A stretch of 64,000 nt of DNA, from contig JABUKB010000006.1 in assembly GCA_014595895.1 (NCBI GenBank), forward strand, positions 79,363 to 143,362. Direction: 5' to 3'. The notes beneath the pieces were generated by a model. That model did not search any database. It was not told the DNA's origin and saw only the letters and a program-made list of their open reading frames with translations. Positions 25,840 to 33,337 of this stretch are shown in pieces. Position numbers and translations under genes: made by a program. This stretch comes from Lysinibacillus odysseyi (GTDB lineage: Bacteria > Bacillota > Bacilli > Bacillales_A > Planococcaceae). How positions within the stretch are numbered: position 1 is the first letter of the stretch; the number at the start of each line of letters is the position of its first letter.

Positions 25840-27360
25840 ATGGACAAGAACTTAAGTCAATTCATCAGAAATGAAGCATTTTTAGGCAAAATTGTTTCTG
25901 CTGAGGAAGCAGCTTCTTGGATTGAAGACGGTATGAACCTTGGAATGAGTGGATTTACATTATTTGGTGAGCCGAAGGAATTTCCACTTGCGCTTTCTAA
26001 ACGCGGTGAGAAAGAAAATTTTAAAGTCAACCTGTATACAGGAGCTTCGCTAGGTCCCACGGCTGACCAATCCATGGCCGAGGCAGGGATTATTAACTTA
26101 CGTGTTCCTTATCAAGGGAACGCTGTTATGCGCGGGAAAATCAATGCTGGTGAAATTTACTACATTGACCAACACGTATCCCATACAGCAGAAGAGGTAA
26201 GAAAAGGGACATTGGGGAAAATTGATTACGCTATTATCGAAGCAGCAGCTATTACAGAAGATGGGCTAATCATTCCGACCGGTTCTGTGGGGAACTCCCC
26301 TATTTTCGTAGAAAAAGCCGAAAACGTTATTATTGAACTAAACACAAGCTCTCCTAAAGCATATGAGGGGCTCCATGACATTTACGTACCGCCTGCCCAA
26401 GGTGAACGCAGGGAAATTCCAATTTACAAAGTGTCTGATCGAATTGGCGAAATCGGAATCAAAGTAGATCCAGCTAAAGTGAAAGGCATTGTTTTATCAG
26501 AACAGCCTGATATTCCTTCACCGTTATTTGAGCCGAATGAAGAAACACAGCAAATCGCAAATCACTTATTGGACTTCTTAGCTAGTGAAGTAGGAGCAGG
26601 CAATTTAACAGAGTCATTAGCTCCCTTGCAATCTGGCGTAGGGTCAGTAGCGAATGCCGTTCTAAATGGAATGAAAAATTCACAGTTTAAAGATATCGAA
26701 GTGTTCTCTGAAGTTCTGCAAGACGGTATTTTTGATCTAATTGATGCAGGTGTCGTGAAATTTGCAGCGGGTACTTCCTTCTCGCTTTCTAAGAAGCGTG
26801 TGGATTCTCTTGCTGAAGATTTAGAGAAATACAAAGATAAAATAATGTTCAGACCTCAGGAACTTTCGAACCATCCAGAAATTATTCGTCGATTAGGCGT
26901 AATTTCATTTAATACGGCCATTGAAGTCGATATTTATGGAAATGTAAATTCAACGCACGTGAACGGAACAAAAGTGATGAATGGTATTGGCGGATCCGGT
27001 GACTTTGCTCGTAACGCTCGCATCACAATCTTTGTGACGTCTTCTTTAGCAAAAGGCGGGGCGATTTCGACAATTGTTCCTTTTGTATCCCATATTGACC
27101 ATACGGAGCACGATGTAGATATTATTGTGACAGAGCAAGGATATGCGGATCTTCGTGGACTACCGCCAGTGAAACGTGCGGAAAAATTAATTGAAATCGC
27201 ACATCCTAAATACCAGCCACAATTACGTGCTTACTTTGAAGAAGCAAAAGAAAAAGTGGGCGGTCAGACGCCGCATATCCTTGAAAAAGCCTTCTCGTTC
27301 CATACAAGCTTAAAAGAAAAAGGCACAATGCTGTTCGAGGAAGAAAAAACAAATAAATAA
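25840..27360 (+). CDS. Acetyl-CoA hydrolase/CoA-transferase family (succinate or propionate:acetate type)
   Basis: From ATG 25840 (GGGGTG seven bases upstream; a TTG two codons earlier is less likely) the product is 506 residues. Family marks are MSGFTLFGEPKEFP, LYTGASLGPTAD, the GNSPIF segment followed by VIIELN with the active-site Glu, and GGSGDFARNARITIFV with EQGYADLRG near the end. It moves CoA between acetate and succinate or related acids via a glutamyl-CoA intermediate. It is monocistronic with its own terminator. The acid pair is not determined. Confidence 0.9.
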   Translation: MDKNLSQFIRNEAFLGKIVSAEEAASWIEDGMNLGMSGFTLFGEPKEFPLALSKRGEKENFKVNLYTGASLGPTADQSMAEAGIINLRVPYQGNAVMRGKINAGEIYYIDQHVSHTAEEVRKGTLGKIDYAIIEAAAITEDGLIIPTGSVGNSPIFVEKAENVIIELNTSSPKAYEGLHDIYVPPAQGERREIPIYKVSDRIGEIGIKVDPAKVKGIVLSEQPDIPSPLFEPNEETQQIANHLLDFLASEVGAGNLTESLAPLQSGVGSVANAVLNGMKNSQFKDIEVFSEVLQDGIFDLIDAGVVKFAAGTSFSLSKKRVDSLAEDLEKYKDKIMFRPQELSNHPEIIRRLGVISFNTAIEVDIYGNVNSTHVNGTKVMNGIGGSGDFARNARITIFVTSSLAKGGAISTIVPFVSHIDHTEHDVDIIVTEQGYADLRGLPPVKRAEKLIEIAHPKYQPQLRAYFEEAKEKVGGQTPHILEKAFSFHTSLKEKGTMLFEEEKTNK

Positions 27361-27371
27361 TTTATACAAAG

Positions 27372-27400
27372 AAAAAGGGTTGCAATATGTAGCCCTTTTT
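27372..27400 (+). terminator. Terminator after the CoA-transferase
   Basis: AAAAAGGG pairs with CCCTTTTT across a 13-base loop. Confidence 0.7.
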
Positions 27401-27413
27401 ATATTTTCCTTAT

Positions 27414-27442
27414 AAATTACTACCCGTTAATGCGGGATAAAT
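27414..27442. repeat. Short dispersed repeat, copy 2
   Basis: AAATTACTACCCGTTAATGC followed by GGGATAAAT. See 6120-6147 and 63606-63634. It lies directly after a terminator in a non-coding interval (27401-27625) where I see no other feature. Confidence 0.55.
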
Positions 27443-27625
27443 AGTTTACCTAAAGCAACGTATCTCACTTTACAATCTTCTTGATAAATTAAATCTAGGC
27501 CTTAGTCTAAATCTTTTCATTCATTAAACATACCCTTTACTGAATCTACGTAAAAAAACATCATCCACTTTCAGCTGACTTTTCTCTTTTCTTTCAACCT
27601 TGGATATCAATCAGAATAACATAGA

Positions 27626-27659
27626 AAAAAGCTAACTAGTAAAAACTAGTTAACTTTTT
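27626..27659 (-). terminator. Terminator downstream of the CotG-like gene
   Basis: Arms AAAAAGCTAACTAGT/ACTAGTTAACTTTTT. On the minus strand it ends with a T run, about 120 bases after the stop of the repeat protein. Confidence 0.75.
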
Positions 27660-27777
27660 ATACAGACGCACTTCATAGTTCATAGGAAACATTGAGTGAC
27701 ATACTCTTCAAATAGCGAAAAATCGCCTGAAGTTTTTAAAACAATAAGTCCTTTCAAGAGGGGCTGCTATTGGTGTA

Positions 27778-28422
27778 TCAGTATTTTCGCATATTCCGAA
27801 TTGGTCTGCGCTTGCGTCCCTTGTGTCGCGAAGCTGGACGTACTCTTCTTCTGCAACGTTGTTTGCGTGAAGTTCCACGTACTTGGCTCATGCGCTTGTG
27901 TCGCATAGTTCCACGTACTCGGCTCGTGCACTTGTTTTGCATAGTTCCACGTACTCGGCTCGTGCGCTTGTGTCGCATAGTTCCACGTACTCGGCTCGTG
28001 CACTTGTTTTGCATAGTTCCACGTACTCGGCTCGTGCGCTTGTGTCGCATAGTTCCACGTACTCGGCTCGTGCGCTTGTGTCGCATAGTTCCACGTACTC
28101 GGCTCGTGCACTTGTTTCGCATAGTTCCACGTACTTGGCTCGTGCGCTTGTGTCGCATAGTTCCACGTACTCGGCTCGTGCGCTTGTGTCGCATAGTTCC
28201 ACGTACTCGGCTCGTGCGGTGGTGTTTGCGCGAAGTTCCACGTACTCGACTCGTGCGGTGGTGTTTGCGCGAAGTTCCACGTACTCGACTCGTGCGGTGG
28301 TGTTTGCGCGAAGTTCGGCGTTTCCTACTAGTGCGTCGTTCGTTACTAACAGGATCCTGGTGCATGAAGTGACCTAACCCTGATTTATTAGCCATTTCTA
28401 CTGCATTTCGTATACGTGACAT
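27778..28422 (-). CDS. CotG-like spore-coat repeat protein (predicted CotH substrate)
   Basis: The start ATG at 28422 has a near-perfect AAAGGAGGT with seven bases spacing; this selects the coding frame among several open frames. The 214-residue product begins MSRIRNAVEMANKSGLGHF, then has 12 tandem units of the form RTSRVRGTMRHK (two early units are 13 residues, with GTSRKHH) and a basic tail ending NMRKY. It is strongly cationic, with Ser/Thr in every repeat. It is divergent from cotH, as cotG is in Bacillus subtilis, where CotH phosphorylates the repeats of CotG and CotB. The sequence of the repeat is unlike CotG, so homology is inferred from architecture and context. A sigma-K-like -10 lies upstream. 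Confidence 0.75.
   Translation of the reverse strand: MSRIRNAVEMANKSGLGHFMHQDPVSNERRTSRKRRTSRKHHRTSRVRGTSRKHHRTSRVRGTSRKHHRTSRVRGTMRHKRTSRVRGTMRHKRTSQVRGTMRNKCTSRVRGTMRHKRTSRVRGTMRHKRTSRVRGTMQNKCTSRVRGTMRHKRTSRVRGTMQNKCTSRVRGTMRHKRMSQVRGTSRKQRCRRRVRPASRHKGRKRRPIRNMRKY
27865..28310. repeat. 36-bp minisatellite inside the CotG-like gene
   Basis: About 12 head-to-tail copies of a 36-base unit (two are 39 bases), each containing GTTCCACGTACTCGGCTCGT on the plus strand. The unit has no stop codon in most frames, so long shadow frames exist on both strands. Confidence 0.92.
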
Positions 28423-28520
28423 ATTCAAACCTCCTTTCATCTTTATAAGGGAAAGAAGGGAAATTCTTTTTTCAAAAAAAAAATCGTACCCACGTTTCTG
28501 TACTTTTCTTTCCCTTAACG

Positions 28521-28529
28521 TAATGTATG
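28521..28529 (-). promoter_or_regulatory. Sigma-K-like -10 element for the CotG-like gene
   Basis: CATACATTA on the minus strand fits the CATANNNTA -10 of sigma-K promoters, about 100 bases before the start codon. A clear AC -35 at 16-17 bases is not seen. Confidence 0.35.
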
Positions 28530-28657
28530 AGGTTCTAATAAAGGCTTCAGAGACAATCGCATAATTTCCAAAATTAAAATATAAATTTTATACCTTTTTG
28601 TGGAACCTTGCGTTTTGTTTTATAAGAACAATTCAAAAATGAAAGGAAAGATTTCAC

Positions 28658-29749
28658 GTGGATAATGGCATAATAGTACCGGAATATCAGCTTTTTATTC
28701 AGCCTTTAGAGTTAATTGAACTTCGAAAAGATATCTGGTGTGATGATCCTGTTCCTGCCAAGCTAACTATCAATAAAAGAAAGTATATTATTGATATCGC
28801 CTATCGCGGCTCCCATATCCGGGGATTTCGAAAGAAGTCGTATCACATTTTGTTTACTAAGCCACATACGTATAGAAATACTAAAGAAATTCATATCAAT
28901 GCAGAATATAAAGATCCCTCTTTATTAAGAAATAAACTATCATTCGATTTTTTCAATGAAATAGGGTGCTTGGCGCCGAAGTCCCAATTTATAAATTTAA
29001 AATTAAACGGAAAAAATGAGGGGCTTTATTTGGAACTAGAATCTGTGGATGAGTATTTTCTCAAGAATCGTCAACTTCCGCAAGGGCCAATATTTTATGG
29101 GGTTGATGGCGATGCTAACTTTTCATTGATGAGCGATATTGATCAAGATGTAAAGAAATCGCTTATGATTGGATATGAGCTGAAATTGGGAACAGAACAA
29201 GATGAACTTCATTTGCAAAAAATGATTATGGATATTAATACCATTCCAAAAGCTGAATTTGAAAATGAAATCGTGAAATACATCAATGTTACACAGTACC
29301 TTAAGTGGCTGGCTGGTGTTGTTTTCACCCAAAATTTTGATGGTTTTGTTCATAATTACGCTTTATACCAGAATAGCGAAACGAAACTATTCGAAGTGAT
29401 TCCGTGGGATTACGATGCCACATGGGGACGGGATGTAAACGGGAGAGTGATGGAGGAAGATTATTTGCGTATTGAAGGATTTAATACGCTTACCGCAAGA
29501 ATTCTCGATGTAAAAACATTTCGGCACCAATACAAAAACCTGCTAGAAGTTATTTTAAACAATCAATTCAATGTAGACCATTTGAAACCGAAAATACAAG
29601 CCATGCATGATTTAATAAGACCTTATATTCAAAAGGACCCTTATAAAAAAGACGATATCCATATATTTGATCAGGAACCGGAGTATATATGCGAGTTTAT
29701 TGAGGCACGGGCGAAATATATAAGAGAGAAATTAGATTCGTTAGATTAA
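28658..29749 (+). CDS. cotH: Spore-coat protein kinase CotH
   Basis: The 363-residue protein, from a GTG with AGGAAAG upstream, has the full CotH-kinase fold. The RGSHIRGFRKKSYHILF segment holds the nucleotide-binding basic residues. FTQNFDGFVHNYALYQN contains Asp228 and IPWDYDATWGRD contains Asp251, which coincide with the catalytic Asp228 and Asp251 of Bacillus subtilis CotH. It is an atypical kinase that phosphorylates Ser residues in coat proteins and is itself a coat morphogenetic protein. It is divergent from the repeat-protein gene, its likely substrate. Confidence 0.95.
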   Translation: MDNGIIVPEYQLFIQPLELIELRKDIWCDDPVPAKLTINKRKYIIDIAYRGSHIRGFRKKSYHILFTKPHTYRNTKEIHINAEYKDPSLLRNKLSFDFFNEIGCLAPKSQFINLKLNGKNEGLYLELESVDEYFLKNRQLPQGPIFYGVDGDANFSLMSDIDQDVKKSLMIGYELKLGTEQDELHLQKMIMDINTIPKAEFENEIVKYINVTQYLKWLAGVVFTQNFDGFVHNYALYQNSETKLFEVIPWDYDATWGRDVNGRVMEEDYLRIEGFNTLTARILDVKTFRHQYKNLLEVILNNQFNVDHLKPKIQAMHDLIRPYIQKDPYKKDDIHIFDQEPEYICEFIEARAKYIREKLDSLD

Positions 29750-29773
29750 ATGATTGCATGATTTTATACAAGC

Positions 29774-29806
29774 GGGTGTCCAAAAAGGAAAGCTTTTTGA
29801 ACACCC
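29774..29806. terminator. Inverted repeat downstream of cotH
   Basis: Arms GGGTGTCCAAAAA/TTTTTGAACACCC (one mismatch). No clean T tract follows. It could be a terminator or a relic insertion-sequence end, because the next bases form a dispersed repeat. Confidence 0.5.
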
Positions 29807-29820
29807 CCTATTCCATTCAA

Positions 29821-29880
29821 TCATGATTTCTTAGGAAGCATTACTCTTGCGGTGGTCGTCTCAAAATGACTTTTCAGACG
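29821..29880. repeat. Dispersed intergenic repeat, copy B
   Basis: The segment from TCATGATTTCTTAGGAAGCA through TTTTCAGACG matches, with about seven mismatches and one 35-base gap, the reverse complement of 3852-3945 downstream of the glycosyltransferase. Confidence 0.65.
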
Positions 29881-29953
29881 TTCTCATTGTTGTTGTTTGA
29901 ATTAGCATACATTTCCCCGCACTGTGCATATGGCAAAATCGTTTAAAGGTTGT

Positions 29954-30397
29954 TCATATCACGATACTTAACTTTTTCCATTCCATTAAAAATTCTTCCT
30001 CGCCAGTCTGTTCATCTAATGTTTCTTCTCTTATTGCAAAGCCATTTTTCAAATAGAAATCAACAGCTTTTTTATTTTTCTTGTACACTTTTAATTGTAT
30101 GGTCTCCCTTTGTCTTTTTATAAAATCCAACAATTCTTTCCCATGCCCCTCCCCTTGATGGTTCACATCGATAAATAATGCCGCCAAATAGCTACCCAGC
30201 ATCGATACGAAGCCGATAACATCTTTTCCCTTACTTACAACATAAGTTTCAGACATCGGGATATACTTTTCTTTCATCTCCATTTGCTGTGATTGCCAAT
30301 AATTCTTATCAATAAAGTCATGGGCTCTTAAAGAACCTTCATACCATATTTCTACTATTCTATCGACTTCCGTATTTTTGTTTGGCCTAATATTCAC
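29954..30397 (-). CDS. GNAT-family N-acetyltransferase
   Basis: I start it at GTG 30397 (147 residues, beginning NIRPNKNTEVDRIVEIWYEG after the initiator), because AGGGGGAG lies five bases upstream and forms part of the longer ATG-initiated frame. The acetyl-CoA loop is HQGEGHGKELLDFI, followed by the KKNKKAVDFYLKNGFAI segment typical of YiaC/RimI-like GNATs. The substrate is unknown. It is monocistronic. Confidence 0.85.
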   Translation of the reverse strand: MNIRPNKNTEVDRIVEIWYEGSLRAHDFIDKNYWQSQQMEMKEKYIPMSETYVVSKGKDVIGFVSMLGSYLAALFIDVNHQGEGHGKELLDFIKRQRETIQLKVYKKNKKAVDFYLKNGFAIREETLDEQTGEEEFLMEWKKLSIVI

Positions 30398-30421
30398 TTT
30401 ATCTCCCCCTATACATCTCAA

Positions 30422-30732
30422 TGCGTTATTCCATTAGATGATTCTTTAATGGAGTAACTTTATTATCACGTGACAGGCTCTTAACCTACAAGAAAAATGG
30501 AATCCCTTATTTATGGAGACAGGAAATTTCGGTTTATCTTTTTTGGACACGGTGCAACTTTCTATAATAGTTCAATTTGATTTCAAATCCATAAATATGC
30601 ACGGTTGCTGAAGATTTGTTTCGGTAAAAGTTATTCCAATATGTTAGGGAAAGAAGAAAATCTCTCTAGCTGTTTCGCATAATTTCATCTTTTAAAAATC
30701 TTTGTTAACATAGTAAAACAGGAGGAATTCAA
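30422..30732. other. Intergenic interval upstream of the MscS-type channel
   Basis: About 310 bases. Apart from the AGGAGG ribosome binding site near 30721 I see no gene, RNA or clear repeat. Confidence 0.5.
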
Positions 30733-31995
30733 ATGCGTTTTATTTACAGACAACTGATCCATTATGGAGTAAATCCAATAGTAGCTGATTATCTTTCAGT
30801 AGCACTGATGATTGCTTTTATCGTACTCATTTGCATCATCGCAAATTTTATAACGAAAAAGATTGTCATTCGATTCATTACACATATTGTGAACAACAAT
30901 AAGTTTAAGTGGGATAAAATTATTTTAGAAAAGAAAGTTTTCCACAGATTATCTCACGTTGTTCCAGCGATTATCATTTATTATTTCGCCCGAGCTTTTC
31001 CAACCTATGAAGAACTCATCCAAAAAGGGGCAATTACGTATATAATTCTTGCTGGATTAAGCGTACTAAGCAGTTTATTGGACGCGATTCTTGACATATA
31101 TCAAAGCTTTGAAGTTTCAAAAGCAAGACCGATTAAGGGATATATTCAAGTAATTAAAATCATTGTCTTTGTCTTAGGGATTATTTTGGTCATAGCCAAC
31201 TTAATCGGCGAAAGTCCGCTCATTATCTTAAGTGGGCTAGGCGCACTTTCTGCTGTATTGCTGCTGGTTTTTAAAGATTCCTTATTAGGGCTTGTTGCAG
31301 GGGTTCAGTTAACATCGAATGATATGGTGCGTGTAGGCGATTGGATTGAAATGCCGAAATACGGAGCCGATGGGGATGTTATTGATCTTTCCCTAAACAC
31401 GGTAAAAGTACAGAATTTCGACAAAACGATTACAACCATTCCAAGTTATGCTTTAATTTCCGATTCTTTCAAAAACTGGAGAGGTATGCAGGTAACTGGC
31501 GGCAGACGAATCAAGCGTTCATTATTTATTGATACAACAAGTATTTCGTTTTGTTCGAAGGAGATGATTGAGGAGTTTCGGGACATCCATTATCTCACGG
31601 ATTATATTGATACAAAACAACGTGAAATTGCAGAATATAATATCAAAAACCGTATCAATATGAGCAATCACGTAAATGGTAGAGCGCTGACGAATATCGG
31701 TGTATTTCGAGCTTATATCAGTAATTATATAAAAAATCATCCGGGAATCCATAAAGAAATGACGATAATGGTAAGGCAATTAGCGCCAAGTGAAACGGGT
31801 TTGCCAATTGAAATATACGCTTTTTCAAACGATGTGAATTGGGCGGTATATGAGTCTATTCAGTCTGACATTTTCGATCATCTCTTGGCAGTAGCACCAG
31901 AGTTTGGTCTGCGAATATTCCAAAACCCAACAGGAAATGATTTAAGAGTAATGAATCCATCTCAATTAAATAAAATTAAAGGCGATTCACATTAA
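30733..31995 (+). CDS. MscS-family mechanosensitive channel (YbdG-like)
   Basis: The 420-residue protein has five predicted membrane helices, the pore-helix-like ILSGLGALSAVLLLVFKDSLLGLVAG, the MscS beta-domain VRVGDWIEMPKYGADGDVIDLSLNTVKVQNFDKTITTIPSYALI and a long C-terminal region. The layout (GGRRIKRSLFID after the beta domain) matches YbdG/MscM, small-conductance channels that release solutes in osmotic downshock. AGGAGG precedes the ATG. It is monocistronic with a strong terminator. Confidence 0.92.
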   Translation: MRFIYRQLIHYGVNPIVADYLSVALMIAFIVLICIIANFITKKIVIRFITHIVNNNKFKWDKIILEKKVFHRLSHVVPAIIIYYFARAFPTYEELIQKGAITYIILAGLSVLSSLLDAILDIYQSFEVSKARPIKGYIQVIKIIVFVLGIILVIANLIGESPLIILSGLGALSAVLLLVFKDSLLGLVAGVQLTSNDMVRVGDWIEMPKYGADGDVIDLSLNTVKVQNFDKTITTIPSYALISDSFKNWRGMQVTGGRRIKRSLFIDTTSISFCSKEMIEEFRDIHYLTDYIDTKQREIAEYNIKNRINMSNHVNGRALTNIGVFRAYISNYIKNHPGIHKEMTIMVRQLAPSETGLPIEIYAFSNDVNWAVYESIQSDIFDHLLAVAPEFGLRIFQNPTGNDLRVMNPSQLNKIKGDSH

Positions 31996-32017
31996 ATATG
32001 ATAGCTTAAATAAACTC

Positions 32018-32063
32018 AAGGGTACTATCCCAGAAGTCCAGGTGACTTTAGGATAGCACCCTT
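32018..32063 (+). terminator. Terminator after the mechanosensitive channel
   Basis: Arms AAGGGTACTATCC/GGATAGCACCCTT, then TTTAAC. Confidence 0.8.
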
Positions 32064-32565
32064 TTTAACATGGATAGGAATATAGCTGAGTGCTGCTTGA
32101 ATTTTAGATAGGTATTCTCCGTTACGCCTTGTCTTCTTGAGAAAGGCTGTTCGTATCGCGTTAAAGGGGGATCTGACCAATACCAAAGAATATAATGGCG
32201 AACAACTTAGAAATACTGGTAGCCGACAAAGAATGCCTATATTTTTTTCCATTCACCCATAAAAGTTTAATTTTATTTTCTTAGGTAATTATCATGCGAT
32301 ATCCTTCTTCGAATAAGCCATACGTCCTGTTCGGAATACATGATCTTTCTTCGATCATTCATCATTTACTTGACTCATAATTCTGCTATCTCCACGGAGT
32401 TTATCCCTCTTCTCTAAACTTACTGCCGGTGAAACCTCTATTGCTCTTCCTTTTGACGAGGAATGATTACTCAACAAAAAGGTTAGCGTGACATTCACTA
32501 AAATCAAAAGCATACAATCGCTCTCGATTCCTGATAGCCCAAATCTTCACTAAGGCTTACCATAA
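32064..32565. other. Gene-poor interval
   Basis: About 500 bases between the channel terminator and the His-rich gene. Short minus-strand frames exist (to about 75 codons) but lack a ribosome binding site and any recognisable motif. Confidence 0.45.
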
Positions 32566-32585
32566 CATAGGTAAGAGCAAGAAAG
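32566..32585 (+). promoter_or_regulatory. Inverted repeat with sigma-K-like -10 upstream of the His-rich gene
   Basis: CTTACC and GGTAAG flank ATAACATA. The string CATAACATA (32571-32579) fits the CATANNNTA -10 of sigma-K, 18 bases before the start codon; this is too close unless the leader is very short. It may instead be an operator. Confidence 0.3.
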
Positions 32586-32597
32586 GAGGAAGATAAC

Positions 32598-32813
32598 ATG
32601 CCTGAACAACATCACCATGAACACCATCATCATCACTATCATATGGGGCAGCACATGGGACAGCATATGGGACACCACACAGGACAACATATGGGGCAAC
32701 ATATGGGACATCATATGGGGCAGCACATGGGGCAGCATACCACACAACCTGTAAGACACCATACTCACCACCACACTCACCACCACCACCACCATCATAG
32801 ATCTGAACGTTAA
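32598..32813 (+). CDS. Histidine-rich repeat protein, possible spore-coat or metal-binding protein
   Basis: The 71-residue product starts MPEQHHHEHHHHHYHMGQHM, continues as MGQH/MGHH tetrapeptide repeats and ends in a second His-rich tail before RSER. Well over a third of the residues are His and there is no Cys. AAAGGAGG lies eight bases before the ATG, so translation is well supported. Such proteins bind Ni, Zn or Cu, or form part of spore coats. The location near cotH and the Met/Gln/His composition favour a coat or crust role, but I see no homology to a named protein. Confidence 0.75.
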   Translation: MPEQHHHEHHHHHYHMGQHMGQHMGHHTGQHMGQHMGHHMGQHMGQHTTQPVRHHTHHHTHHHHHHHRSER

Positions 32814-32825
32814 TACGTAAGCGTC

Positions 32826-32856
32826 ATAGCCCACATCTTCTATAGATGTGGGCTAT
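32826..32856 (+). terminator. Hairpin after the His-rich gene
   Basis: Arms ATAGCCCACATCT/AGATGTGGGCTAT are perfect; only a poor T tract follows. Confidence 0.6.
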
Positions 32857-33056
32857 TCGGCACTTACTTTATATTCATTTGCCAGGTTACTGAACACTTC
32901 CCTTTTCTAATCACACAATTACTCAAAACGACATGCCAATAAGCCATGAACTAACATGATCTTGTTTAAATGTATACTTTCATAATCTCCATTGCATTGT
33001 ATATATAAATATGGGTTTACTTTCCTCAACTATATAGTCCAATTGCTGAAAAGACA

Positions 33057-33242
33057 TCAATGATATCTAAACCACGCAAACCATTTCCCCTGTTTGTTTT
33101 CAGTCACAAAAATTTGTCTATATGATGCATCATATACCGGTAGATATTGTGGGAATAGTAATTCTGCAAACTGGAAATTATCAGCTATTTCTTCTCCGCA
33201 ATAATTTTTTGCAAATCCAATATCTTCTTTACTTTTAAAGGA
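33057..33242 (-). pseudogene. Open fragment of an unrecognised gene, C-terminal remnant
   Basis: A 61-codon frame without start runs to TGA at 33057-33059. The translation is protein-like (FQFAELLFPQYLPVYDASY, then TENKQGKWFAWFRYH). Upstream, stops interrupt the same frame, while a neighbouring frame continues, suggesting frameshift decay. The family is not recognised. The rest of 32857-33337 shows nothing else. Confidence 0.35.
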
Positions 33243-33337
33243 TTATGCTTAGCTAATTCGCTTAAATAATAAAAAACAGCAAATATAATAACTAAAATGT
33301 GACAAAATATTCCTTACTTTCAATATAACCCCCTCTT

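Noticed and set aside
27865..28310. CRISPR array
   Set aside because: The units are contiguous 36-base repeats without unique spacers and are in frame within a protein gene.
27767..28377. Several long frames on both strands across the 36-base repeat array
   Set aside because: They arise because the repeat unit lacks stops; only the minus frame starting at 28422 has a strong ribosome binding site and a non-repeat N-terminus.
32025..32252. 75-codon minus frame after the MscS gene
   Set aside because: It includes the terminator stem, lacks proper ribosome binding spacing and has no recognisable motif.
32550..32834. Minus-strand frame opposite the His-rich gene
   Set aside because: It is the antisense of the repeat and has no ribosome binding site.
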